This document shows, piece by piece, positions 43,856 through 51,752 of a stretch of 64,000 bases of DNA (positions are counted from its first letter, which is position 1; the number at the start of each line of letters is the position of its first letter). This stretch comes from Comamonadaceae bacterium UBA4962 (GTDB lineage Bacteria > Pseudomonadota > Gammaproteobacteria > Burkholderiales > Burkholderiaceae_C). The stretch spans positions 67,242 to 131,241 of the forward strand of contig DHAE01000002.1 in assembly GCA_002397315.1 (NCBI GenBank), given 5' to 3'. A program made the translations under genes and the position numbers. The notes beneath the pieces are model-generated. The model had not been told where the DNA came from. It ran no database searches and saw only the letters and a list, made by a program, of their open reading frames with translations.

Positions 43856-45034
43856 TTAACCGTTGAGCTTTCTCGTGAATTTTTCGGCATAAGCAGCCAA
43901 GTCTGCTTTGGCGAGCAGGTCGTCTAAAGGGGTTCCCCCTTGAGATATTTCATGGCCCATTGAAACGCCGATTTGAACGAAAGCTGCTCCAACGTTGATC
44001 GGCTCAGATAAAACCTGTCTGAGTCTCAAGCACACTGCCTCAGCTGTTGCCGCGTCCGCTACCCCTGGGAGGACTATCACGAACTCATCGCCACCAAATC
44101 GGGCCACTAAGTCGCCGTCTCGACACACATGCAATAGTCGTTGAGCCGTTATGCGCAAAACCTCATCGCCAGCTTTATGCCCATGGCTGTCGTTGACTGG
44201 CTTGAACTCATCCAAATCGAATGCCACCACCGTTACAGGTACATGTGCAATTTTTAAGAATCTCTGGTGCAGTGCTCGGCGATTGAATAATCCTGTTAGG
44301 GGGTCGCAGTCGGCTGAGTCGCTAAGCGTCTGAAGACTCCTTTTGCTTTGGCGCAGAACGCTGGCGGCATAAATGAGATTCCATATAAGAAAAGCAAGGA
44401 ATGCCAAGCCCGCAAAGGCCGCTCCTGCAATGAGTCGCGTGTATTCTACGGCTCTTTGCTTTGTGCGAGCCTTCAGTAAAAGCCGCTCCCCATTATCCAT
44501 TTCTGCAAGAAGTTCCCTTATCCCCTTCGAAGAATCTTGAGAAATCCGGGGTTGAATGGTCGCGAGCAACGCGGCTGGACCATCCCTCTCGGCAATGACA
44601 GCGGAACTGTTCATCCAACCCACTGCTTCCTCTATTTCCCCCCGCAAAACAAACGCTCGATAGCTCTGTTCCTTATTATCTACTACAAGCTCATCCAAGC
44701 GCCTTACTGCGGCATCAGAGTTTTTTGCTGCGATATGCACACGTTCCAGATAAATCGCTTCGGGAGAAATCACGTAGCTAAATAATGCAGTTCTACCCCG
44801 AAGCAATTCGGTTCGCAATGCACTTATTTCGTCCAGGACGGCATGAGTGTGCTCAACCCAATCGCTGGCAGCATTGTATTTTTTTGCGGTCCATATGAGA
44901 ATTCCCCCGCCGCCAACACCTAGTGCTAATGCTAGGGTTTGCAGCATGATCAACATTCTCCCGATCGGCCGTAGCACACGATTTGTGGGAGGTGTGGAAA
45001 GAGACGAGCCCATTGCGGACGAATTTTCGCCCAT
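43856..45034 (-). CDS. Membrane diguanylate cyclase (CHASE3-like sensor + GGDEF), prophage cargo
   Basis: 392 residues from ATG 45,034 (GGGGGA upstream). Two transmembrane helices (MLIMLQTLALALGVGGGGILIW and LIAGAAFAGLAFLAFLIWNLIYA) flank a helical CHASE3-type periplasmic domain (LRTELLRGRTALFSYVISPE). The GGDEF domain is intact (ARFGGDEFVIVLP), with an RxxD inhibitory site (RDGD) five residues earlier, so it should make c-di-GMP under feedback control. It is antisense to the late genes, more AT-rich than they are, and sits between lysis and scaffold genes: a typical moron. It could change motility or biofilm state of the lysogen. Confidence 0.85.
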   Translation of the reverse strand: MGENSSAMGSSLSTPPTNRVLRPIGRMLIMLQTLALALGVGGGGILIWTAKKYNAASDWVEHTHAVLDEISALRTELLRGRTALFSYVISPEAIYLERVHIAAKNSDAAVRRLDELVVDNKEQSYRAFVLRGEIEEAVGWMNSSAVIAERDGPAALLATIQPRISQDSSKGIRELLAEMDNGERLLLKARTKQRAVEYTRLIAGAAFAGLAFLAFLIWNLIYAASVLRQSKRSLQTLSDSADCDPLTGLFNRRALHQRFLKIAHVPVTVVAFDLDEFKPVNDSHGHKAGDEVLRITAQRLLHVCRDGDLVARFGGDEFVIVLPGVADAATAEAVCLRLRQVLSEPINVGAAFVQIGVSMGHEISQGGTPLDDLLAKADLAAYAEKFTRKLNG

Positions 45035-45248
45035 AGTATTTCCCCCACAGTTACGTAAGCATCCGAACGCATGCGCGCCGAGCCGCATGTTAACATCAGG
45101 TAGGACAGTTTCTGCATCGCGCATCCCGCAGCTTGGAGCGGATGAGTGCAGAAGGGGCTCAACAACGGTGCTTAAGCCCCACGGGATCGGACCGACACTC
45201 TCTGAACTGTGGTTCAGCTCCTGCAACCTGCAGCCAGCCCGATCACAT

Positions 45249-45470
45249 TCAGAACTTAAATGCGGAGTTGTGCTTTCGAGCCAATGCAGCTCTGCCTTCG
45301 GCAGTGATCTTGGTAATGACTCCCCCCTGTGCTTCTTCTCCGGGCACTGGCAGGTCGGCTATTGCTAACCCGGCAGCGACCAAGATCCGGACTTTGTCTA
45401 TGTCTGCGGAGTTGTGAACGCGGGCTGGTAAGCCTGAGCTGATCAGTCGCTGAAGCGCTTCAAGCGGCAT
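45249..45470 (-). CDS. Small hypothetical protein next to the diguanylate cyclase
   Basis: 73 residues; ATG at 45,470 with AGGA upstream (an earlier in-frame start at 45,500 is possible). Sequence EALQRLISSGLPARVHNSADIDKVRILVAAGLAIADLP looks like a compact winged-helix-type protein. Same strand as the cyclase 215 bp downstream, so probably the same cargo unit and perhaps its regulator. Confidence 0.55.
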   Translation of the reverse strand: MPLEALQRLISSGLPARVHNSADIDKVRILVAAGLAIADLPVPGEEAQGGVITKITAEGRAALARKHNSAFKF

Positions 45471-45592
45471 AGGTGTCCTGTTGAGCGGATTTAACGGCAC
45501 AGTAATGTACTGAGTTATGGCCTGCGTGGCCAGGGGGTCATCTCAAGTTGGCGTGTATGCGTTTCTTATGGTTGAGCTGCAGCGCCGGTTTT

Positions 45593-45609
45593 CCGTACCA
45601 AGCCTGCCA
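45593..45609 (+). promoter_or_regulatory. Late 17-bp element, copy C (before scaffold)
   Basis: Exact consensus. The scaffold ATG is at +49 from the C of CGT; no strong Shine-Dalgarno. It restarts late transcription or translation directly after the reversed cargo cassette. Confidence 0.8.
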
Positions 45610-45642
45610 TTGTCGTGCCGTCAATCACCACTGCAGCACACT

Positions 45643-46629
45643 ATGAACACCGACAAGGACGACGATCGCCTGCGCCTGCTCTCCGACGCCGAGCGCGCCG
45701 CGATGGAAGACGACGACTACAACCCCGACGAGGACAACGCGGCCGCGATGCGCGAGATCGGCCGCGGCGAGTTGGACGATGACGATGAGGGCGGCGAGGG
45801 CGAGCAGGGCGATGAGAAGGGCCGCGCTGCCGCGCCCGCGCCTGCGCCAGCGCCCGCCCAGGCTGCAGCCCCTTCGCCTGCGCCGGCTCCTGCGGCCGCA
45901 CCGGCGGATGCAGCCACGCCTGCTGCGGCGCCTGCGCCCGCTGAGGACGCCACCGCAACCACCGGCACCAAGCCGGCGCCAGCCCCCGCCCCGCACCCCA
46001 CCTACAAGGCCGAGCTGCCGGCGGACTACGAGGACAAGGTGGCCGCCAACAAGGCCGCGCTGACCGACCTGCGCACGAAGTTCGACAACGGGGAGGTGGA
46101 CGCCGCCGAATACCACTCCAAGCTGGACGAGCTGCAGGAGCAGCGTGCAGACCTGCGCGAAGCCAAGACCCGGGCCCAGGTCGCGAGCGAGATGCAGGAG
46201 CAGGCCGAGGCCGGCGCGTGGCTGTCGGCCATCAACACGTTCGTCGCTGACGCCGCCACGAAGGCCGAACTGGGGCTGGTGGACTACGCCAAGGACCACG
46301 CGAAGGCGTCCGATCTGGACGGGTTCATTAAGGCCCTCGCGTCCTCGCCGGAGAATGCCGCGAAGCCGCACCGCTGGTTCCTCGAGGAGGGCCACAAACG
46401 CGTGGTGGCCCTGCACGGTATCGCGACCGGCAAGACGGCCGCTCCCGCGCAGCGCAAGCCGGACGCCAGCGCGGTGGTGACGAACCTGGCGGATGTGCCC
46501 GGTGGCGGCGGTGATGCAGACCCATCCGGCGACGAGTTCTCCGACCTGGACAAGCTGTCCGGCCTGGAATACGAACGCGCGCTGGCAGGCCTCTCGCTCG
46601 AGAAGCGCGAACGCTATCTGAGGGGCTGA
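45643..46629 (+). CDS. Scaffold-like protein
   Basis: 328 residues from ATG 45,643. Very acidic N-terminus (MEDDDYNPDEDN; ELDDDDEGGEGEQGDE), a long Ala/Pro linker (about 62-120), then a charged helical region (KLDELQEQRADLREAKTRAQV) and an acidic C-terminus. Position directly before the capsid gene and the disordered, charged makeup fit a capsid scaffolding protein of N4/P22-like phages. Confidence 0.75.
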   Translation: MNTDKDDDRLRLLSDAERAAMEDDDYNPDEDNAAAMREIGRGELDDDDEGGEGEQGDEKGRAAAPAPAPAPAQAAAPSPAPAPAAAPADAATPAAAPAPAEDATATTGTKPAPAPAPHPTYKAELPADYEDKVAANKAALTDLRTKFDNGEVDAAEYHSKLDELQEQRADLREAKTRAQVASEMQEQAEAGAWLSAINTFVADAATKAELGLVDYAKDHAKASDLDGFIKALASSPENAAKPHRWFLEEGHKRVVALHGIATGKTAAPAQRKPDASAVVTNLADVPGGGGDADPSGDEFSDLDKLSGLEYERALAGLSLEKRERYLRG

Positions 46630-46832
46630 TGACCACCACCAACACCTCACAAGACACCGTGCGCCGCGTCCACATGGAGCTGCGCACCGGGGACGTGCTC
46701 GAGCTTCCGGGCGTGGTGATCCAGATGGTGGAGAAGTCCGGGCAGACCGCGCGCATGGTGGTGTGCGCGGCACCGGAAATCTCTTTCAAGAAGGTGCCGG
46801 CCCGTACCAAGCCTGCCATCGTGAAGGCCTGA
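46629..46832 (+). CDS. Small phage protein before the capsid gene
   Basis: 67 residues; ATG at 46,629 overlaps the scaffold stop. Beta-rich (VHMELRTGDVLELPGVVIQMVEKSG). Its last ten codons (ARTKPAIVKA) are encoded by copy D of the 17-bp element, so the C-terminus is constrained by the DNA signal. Confidence 0.62.
   Translation: MTTTNTSQDTVRRVHMELRTGDVLELPGVVIQMVEKSGQTARMVVCAAPEISFKKVPARTKPAIVKA
46802..46818 (+). promoter_or_regulatory. Late 17-bp element, copy D (before major capsid)
   Basis: Exact consensus within the 3' end of the preceding gene. The capsid ATG is at +83 and has AGGAG. A 22-bp leader (46,843-46,864) between them is repeated at copy E. Confidence 0.8.
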
Positions 46833-46842
46833 AGTTTTTTTC

Positions 46843-46864
46843 AACCGGGGCGCTGGAGTGCTCG
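46843..46864 (+). repeat. 22-bp leader repeat, copy 1 (capsid gene)
   Basis: Starts AACCGGGGCGCTGG and ends AGTGCTCG; identical over 22 bp to 50,228-50,249. It begins 40 nt after the start of the 17-bp element and ends 21 nt before the ATG. Confidence 0.85.
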
Positions 46865-46885
46865 CATCCTCTCTAGGAGCATTCC

Positions 46886-48001
46886 ATGGCGAAAACCAGC
46901 ACGGGCGTGAACAGCCCGCGTGCCGTCAAGCGCTTCTCCGGCGACTTGGCCCTCGATGTGTCCCAGCAGTCCTATTTCGGCCGCCGTTTCGCGGCCGTCG
47001 GCCAGGGCGCGAAGACCCCCATCCAGATCCTGACGGAGCTGGAATCCGAGGCCGGCGAACTCATCACCTACGACCTGCTGACCGAACTGCGCATGGCGCC
47101 GGTCGAAGGTGACAACACCCTCGCGGGCAAGGAAGAAGCGCAGAAGTTCTATTCCGACGAGCTGTATATCGACCAGGCCCGCGGCGGCGTGAACACCGGC
47201 GGCCGTATGTCGCGCAAGCGCACGCTGCACGACCTGCGCATGCGTGCCAAGCAGCAGCAGGCCAGCTGGTGGGGCCGCTTCCAGGATGAACTGTCGTTCA
47301 CCTACCTCTCGGGTTCGCGCGGCGTGAACGAGAACTTCCTGCTGCCGCTGGGCTACCAGGGCCGCGCGAACAACAAGCTGACCGCCCCCACGGTCAACCA
47401 CCAGCTGTTCGCGGGCGACGCCACGAGCACCGCCAACATCGACGCCACCGACAAGATGACGCTGAAGCTGGTGGGCGACGCACGCACCCGTGCCGACACC
47501 CAGGGCGGCGGCGCCACCAACATTCCGGTGCTGCAGCCGTGCGTGGTGGACGGCGAGGAAGTCTTCGTCATGGTGATGCACACCTGGCACGAGGACGACC
47601 TGCGCAACGACACGTCCACCGGCGCGTGGATGGACCTGCAGAAGGCCGCCGCGGCATCGCTGGGTGCGAAGTCTCCGCTGTTCCGCTCGGCCCTCGGCAT
47701 GCACCGCAACGTGGTGCTGCACAGCCACCGCAACGTCATCCGCCACAGCAACCACGGTGCGGGCGGCAACGTGGCCACCGCGCGTGCTCTCTTCATGGGC
47801 GCACAGGCGGGCGTGCTGGCGTTCGGCTCGCCCGGCACGGGCATGCGCTACGGCTGGCACGAGGAAACGGCGGACCGCGGCAACCAGGTGATCATCACCA
47901 CGTCCTCCATCTTCGGCTTCAAGAAGACCACGTTCAACTGGGACGGCGTGAGCCACGACCAAGGCCTGTTCGCCGTGGATGCCGCCGCAGCCCCGCGCTG
48001 A
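46886..48001 (+). CDS. Major capsid protein, N4-gp56 type
   Basis: 371 residues with the family features: FGRRFAAVGQGAKTPIQILTELE near the start, GDLITYDLLTELRMAPVEGDNTLAG-like block, LSFTYLSGSRG, and a C-terminal GMRYGWHEETADRGN...FGFKKTTFNWDG. This is a HK97-fold capsid found in N4-like and many other podoviruses and prophages. ATG with AGGAG upstream. Confidence 0.9.
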   Translation: MAKTSTGVNSPRAVKRFSGDLALDVSQQSYFGRRFAAVGQGAKTPIQILTELESEAGELITYDLLTELRMAPVEGDNTLAGKEEAQKFYSDELYIDQARGGVNTGGRMSRKRTLHDLRMRAKQQQASWWGRFQDELSFTYLSGSRGVNENFLLPLGYQGRANNKLTAPTVNHQLFAGDATSTANIDATDKMTLKLVGDARTRADTQGGGATNIPVLQPCVVDGEEVFVMVMHTWHEDDLRNDTSTGAWMDLQKAAAASLGAKSPLFRSALGMHRNVVLHSHRNVIRHSNHGAGGNVATARALFMGAQAGVLAFGSPGTGMRYGWHEETADRGNQVIITTSSIFGFKKTTFNWDGVSHDQGLFAVDAAAAPR

Positions 48002-48037
48002 TCCGGTCCCCCCCTGAAACCATAGAAGGAGTCGAAG

Positions 48038-48496
48038 ATGCCTTTCGCCAACAAGAGCCCCCAACTGGCGGGCTATGACAACCCCATTACCCCCGGCGGC
48101 CCGGAACTGGTCGTGTCCCGCTGCGGCCAGCAGCTGGTCGCGGCCGACCATGTGGCCGGCACGGTGGGCGTGATCGGTGTGCTGCCCGCCGGCACGCTGC
48201 CGGTCCACCTGTACGTGCGCGCTCCGGCCGCCCTGGGTGCCGGCTTCACCGCTTCCATCGGCATCGCGAACACGGCCGGCACGGACTTCAGCACGGCCGC
48301 CGAGGACGGCGGCGCTGCCTGGGTGGTGGACAACAACACCGGCGCGGCCGGTGGCTACTTGCAGCTGACGCCCGCCGCCTTCGCGAAGGTCGCGCCCAAG
48401 GACTACGACCGCCGCGTGCTGCTCAAGATCACCGGCGTGGGCACGGGCACGCCCGCCGGCCTCCTCGCCGTCGATCTGGTGTACGCCAACGCCTGA
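48038..48496 (+). CDS. Capsid-associated (decoration-like) protein
   Basis: 152 residues; ATG with AGGAG upstream. Beta-rich and Gly/Ala-rich, with phrases like VVSRCGQQLVAADHVAGTVGVIGVLPAGTLPV. Such a protein directly after the capsid gene is usually a head decoration or stabilisation protein; the family is not certain. A hairpin-T run follows. Confidence 0.62.
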   Translation: MPFANKSPQLAGYDNPITPGGPELVVSRCGQQLVAADHVAGTVGVIGVLPAGTLPVHLYVRAPAALGAGFTASIGIANTAGTDFSTAAEDGGAAWVVDNNTGAAGGYLQLTPAAFAKVAPKDYDRRVLLKITGVGTGTPAGLLAVDLVYANA

Positions 48497-48539
48497 ATGT
48501 GCTGGCCCGTGAGGGCCTTTCCCACCCTGTCGGGTTCAC

Positions 48540-48557
48540 GCCCGGCGGGGCTTTTTT
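48540..48557 (+). terminator. Possible weak terminator after the decoration gene
   Basis: GCCC/GGGC stem with a short loop and six T. The stem is short, so it would reduce rather than stop transcription into the connector genes. Confidence 0.4.
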
Positions 48558-48574
48558 GAATTCCGGAGAACCCC

Positions 48575-48949
48575 ATGCTTCTTTTGACCGCGCTCCCCGC
48601 CCGCAAGACTGGCGAGCTGACCGTCCGCACGGACGACGGCACCGCGTACGTGTTCAAGGGCGTCCCTCTGTCGTGCGAGGTCCAGGACGAGGACCATGCC
48701 GATGAACTGCAGATCAAGGGCTTCCAGACCAAGGACGAGTTCGAAGCCGAGCAGCAATTCCAGCAGCAGGCCGCCAAGCGCGCGGAGCGCATGGCCGCAC
48801 GCGAGGCGAAGAAGGCTCAGGCCGCCCAGGACGACGACGATGATGACGACGCGCCGATCTCCACCGGCGACGGCCTGCCCAAAGAAGAGAACACCGCCCC
48901 CACGGGGCGCGTGCGCAAGGCTGGCGCCGCTTCCGTGGTGAAGGGCTGA
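48575..48949 (+). CDS. Hypothetical acidic-tailed phage protein
   Basis: 124 residues; ATG at 48,575 with GGAGA upstream. A small beta domain (KTGELTVRTDDGTAYVFKGVPL), a charged coiled coil and a run of seven aspartates. Unrecognised; common position of head-assembly helper proteins. Confidence 0.58.
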   Translation: MLLLTALPARKTGELTVRTDDGTAYVFKGVPLSCEVQDEDHADELQIKGFQTKDEFEAEQQFQQQAAKRAERMAAREAKKAQAAQDDDDDDDAPISTGDGLPKEENTAPTGRVRKAGAASVVKG

Positions 48950-48955
48950 CCCGCC

Positions 48956-49576
48956 ATGACATCGTGGGACAACTGGATGCCCGAGCTGGTGCTGGCTGCT
49001 CCCACGGCGCCCGCGCCGCTCATCCACCTGTGCATCAACCGGGCCGCGCGCCAGTTCCTGCGCAAGACGCGCGCGTGGCAGGAATGGCTGGAGCCGGTCG
49101 AGGTGTCGGGCACGCCCTTCGCCGAATACTCGTTCGAGCTGCCCCAGGGCGCCGAGCTGCGGCGCATCGAGGCGGCCACGCTGGACGGCCGGCCGCTGGA
49201 GGTGGCGAAGGAGGGGAGCCTGCCGGCCGACCCCTGGCGCCACGCGCGAGCGGGTTGCGCCTACCTCGTGACCACTGACTTGGCCTCCTTCACCGTCGGC
49301 GCTCTCGGGGCTGGCGGCACTGTGCAGGTTCGAGCCTCGCTCATCCCCTCCACGCGCGGCACTAGCGTGCCCGACAGCGTGGCGCGGCTCTACCACGAGG
49401 CCATCCGCGACGGAGCGAAGGCGGAGCTGCTGGCCACCGCCGGCACCGACTACTACCGGCCCGACCAGGCCGCCGTGGCGCTGGCGCTGTTCCAGGGCGC
49501 GATCGATGACGCCACCACCGACGTGTGGCGCTCGCACACGCCGAGCACGCCAAGGGGGAGGGCGCAATGGCTCTGA
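48956..49576 (+). CDS. Head-tail adaptor-like protein
   Basis: 206 residues. N-terminal helix (INRAARQFLRKTRAWQEW) and beta regions; the layout resembles connector/gateway proteins that attach to the portal of podoviruses. It overlaps the next gene by 10 bp, which has a similar fold-like pattern. Function inferred from position. Confidence 0.6.
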   Translation: MTSWDNWMPELVLAAPTAPAPLIHLCINRAARQFLRKTRAWQEWLEPVEVSGTPFAEYSFELPQGAELRRIEAATLDGRPLEVAKEGSLPADPWRHARAGCAYLVTTDLASFTVGALGAGGTVQVRASLIPSTRGTSVPDSVARLYHEAIRDGAKAELLATAGTDYYRPDQAAVALALFQGAIDDATTDVWRSHTPSTPRGRAQWL

Positions 49577-50196
49577 CCGTGAAGCAGCTGCTGGACGACG
49601 TGGCGCGCGAGCTGCAGGACAAGGGGAACGTCCGCTGGACGCGGCCGGACCTGCTCGACTTCTTCAACGCGGCCCAGCGCGCCTTTTCGGAGTATCGCCC
49701 CGACCAGCTGGCGCAGGACCGCGAGCTGGTGCTGGCCGCCGGCTGGCGGCAGGAGCTGCCGCCCGACGTGCTGACGCTCATCGACATCACCAACAACGCC
49801 AACACCGCGCAGCGCCGCATCACGAAGACCGCGCTGTGGACGCTGGACGCTGTGGCCGGCGCCTGGCGCTCGCAGACGCCCGCGCTGGAGGTGCAGCACT
49901 TCATGCACGACATGCGCACGCCGCGGGAGTACTTGGTGTACCCACCGGCCCGTGCGGGCGTGAAGGTGCGTGCGGTGGTGGCGCCGGCCGCCGTGGATCT
50001 GACGGACGAGAGCGCGGCGCCGTGGGTGCCGGGCCGCTGGCTGGATGCGCTGCGCCACTTCATGCTGTTCCGGGCTTGGTCCGTGGACGGCGAATTCGCC
50101 GGCAACCAGGCGCTGGCCGCCGCGCATCTGGAGCTGTTCCAGGGCGCGCTCGGCGTGCAGGTCAAGGCGTCCAACGAGGTGGCGCCGACCATGTGA
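49567..50196 (+). CDS. Connector/adaptor-like protein (DUF6682-like)
   Basis: 209 residues; start at ATG 49,567. N-terminus (VKQLLDDVARELQDKG, RPDLLDFFNAAQRAF) is typical of phage adaptor proteins downstream of N4-type capsids. Helical, with AGWRQELPPDVLTLIDITNNAN. Its last codons overlap copy E of the 17-bp element. Confidence 0.62.
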   Translation: MALTVKQLLDDVARELQDKGNVRWTRPDLLDFFNAAQRAFSEYRPDQLAQDRELVLAAGWRQELPPDVLTLIDITNNANTAQRRITKTALWTLDAVAGAWRSQTPALEVQHFMHDMRTPREYLVYPPARAGVKVRAVVAPAAVDLTDESAAPWVPGRWLDALRHFMLFRAWSVDGEFAGNQALAAAHLELFQGALGVQVKASNEVAPTM

Positions 50197-50207
50197 CAAG
50201 CCTGCCA
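50191..50207 (+). promoter_or_regulatory. Late 17-bp element, copy E
   Basis: ATGTGACAAGCCTGCCA; the 3' eleven bases are perfect, the first six vary and include the stop of the preceding gene. The next ATG is at +76 with AGGAGG. TGCCATCCTGGCA forms a small hairpin just after it. Confidence 0.7.
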
Positions 50208-50227
50208 TCCTGGCAGCACATTTCCGT

Positions 50228-50249
50228 AACCGGGGCGCTGGAGTGCTCG
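50228..50249 (+). repeat. 22-bp leader repeat, copy 2
   Basis: Identical to 46,843-46,864. It begins 36 nt after the element start and ends 18 nt before the ATG of the next gene. Confidence 0.85.
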
Positions 50250-50267
50250 AAACCACAGGAGGCCTCC

Positions 50268-50684
50268 ATGGCCGGTTTCTCCAACTCCCTCGCCAACGCG
50301 ATCATCAGCGCCACGCTGCGCCAGCAGGCGTTTCCTGCCATCCGCACGCCGTACTACGCCCTCTTCACGGCGGACCCCACCGACGCGTTCACCGCCGGCA
50401 CGGAGGTCAATGCAGGGTGGTATCGCCGCGTGGCCACCGGCGCGTTCGCGGCCCCCGTCAACGGCGGCACCTACAACGCAGTGCGCGCCGAGTTTCCGCC
50501 CGTCAGCGGGGCGCAGGTGACGGTGACGCACATCGGCATCGTGGAGGGCGATTCCCTCAACGATCCCACGGCTACGCTCATGTATTCGGAGCAGCTGCCG
50601 GCACCGCGCACGCTGCAGATCAATGACGTGTTCGTGGTAGACAGCCAGACGCTGACGGGCGACTTCGCCCTGCAGCTGCTGTAA
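50268..50684 (+). CDS. Fibre- or tail-associated structural protein
   Basis: 138 residues; ATG with AGGAGG. Sequence MAGFSNSLANAIISATLRQQ and FTAGTEVNAGWYRRVATG resembles the small 'phage tail fibre' annotated proteins of other prophages. It shares its leader with the capsid gene, which suggests that it is also needed in many copies. Confidence 0.65.
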   Translation: MAGFSNSLANAIISATLRQQAFPAIRTPYYALFTADPTDAFTAGTEVNAGWYRRVATGAFAAPVNGGTYNAVRAEFPPVSGAQVTVTHIGIVEGDSLNDPTATLMYSEQLPAPRTLQINDVFVVDSQTLTGDFALQLL

Positions 50685-50702
50685 CCGGGTCTTGGGGGCA
50701 GG

Positions 50703-51752
50703 GTGAACCGCGGGAAGTTCAACGGGTTTGCGATCAACGGTCCGTCCATGGACCAGGTGGTCCGCGTCCGCGTTGACGCTCGCGGCTATGCGCGGGTCCG
50801 GGCGGGCGGGCGCGTGCTCGCCTATGCGCGCGTGCACAGCGAGCCGGCCGCCGCCATGCAGGGCAAGCTGGGGCGAGTGGAGGCGCACATCCGCGCCGAA
50901 GCGATGGCGCAGGCCGCGGTGACTGGGGTGCTGGGGCACGCCGACGTTCACGGCCTGATCGCCGCCCGCGGGCGGGTGGTCATCAAGGTGACGCTGCCTC
51001 CGGTCCGTGGACGGGTGAGCGCTCAGGCGCGTGCGGGCATTGGGCTTCGCGCGCATGTGCTGGCGCGGGGTGGCGTGTCGTCTACCGCCCGCGCGCAGCT
51101 CTCCCTCGAAACCCATCTCGCGCGGCGCGGCCCGTTGCGGGCCCAGCCCTCCGCAGGCATCACGGCGGACGGCACGGTGTTCGCGCGACGGCAGCTGCGC
51201 TCGCCCATCGACGCTCGGGCCCGGGCGTTCGTCGTGACGCACACGCGGGTGTCCGCACGGCTCGCCGTGCTGGTGCGCGCCACTGCCGACGGCAAGGCCC
51301 GCTTCCACGTCGGCGCGCGCGCGCCACTCGCCGCGCTCGGGCGGGCGGTCATTGAGATCGATCCGTCCGTCTTCAAGCGACTGCCCTTCGATGAGCCAGC
51401 GCCCGAATCGCGCACGTTCTCCGTGCCGCCCACCATGACTACCTTCCATGTGACCGACCAGGGCACCAGCATGTTCAAAGTAAGCCCCCCGCAGCAGCCG
51501 TCCGACGTTCAGGACTACGACATCGAGTTTGCCGAGTGGTTTCCGCCTGGCGACGAGATCGTGGCTGTGGCGCTGAAGGTGGCGCCGGCCATGCCGATGC
51601 CGCCTAGCTACGCGATCACCGCCCAGCGGGTGAAGGTGTGGGTGTACGCGGGCGGCAAGAGCGGCACGAAGTACCAGATCACCGTGACGGCGACCACCAA
51701 CGACGGCCGCGTGAAAGAGGTCGAGCTGGTGGTCCCCGTGAAGGAGCAGTGA
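50703..51752 (+). CDS. Fibre-tail adaptor-like protein with Arg/Ala/Val repeat region
   Basis: 349 residues from a GTG at 50,703. The first 220 residues alternate hydrophobic and basic residues (VRVRVDARGYARVRAGGRV; RGRVSAQARAGIGLRAHV) without clear period, suggesting a repetitive beta structure. The C-terminal 100 (DIEFAEWFPPGDEIVAVAL, VKVWVYAGGKSGTKYQITV, TTNDGRVKEVEL) match the phage fibre-tail adaptor (gpFII-like) domain. ATGA-type overlap with the next gene. Confidence 0.62.
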   Translation: MNRGKFNGFAINGPSMDQVVRVRVDARGYARVRAGGRVLAYARVHSEPAAAMQGKLGRVEAHIRAEAMAQAAVTGVLGHADVHGLIAARGRVVIKVTLPPVRGRVSAQARAGIGLRAHVLARGGVSSTARAQLSLETHLARRGPLRAQPSAGITADGTVFARRQLRSPIDARARAFVVTHTRVSARLAVLVRATADGKARFHVGARAPLAALGRAVIEIDPSVFKRLPFDEPAPESRTFSVPPTMTTFHVTDQGTSMFKVSPPQQPSDVQDYDIEFAEWFPPGDEIVAVALKVAPAMPMPPSYAITAQRVKVWVYAGGKSGTKYQITVTATTNDGRVKEVELVVPVKEQ

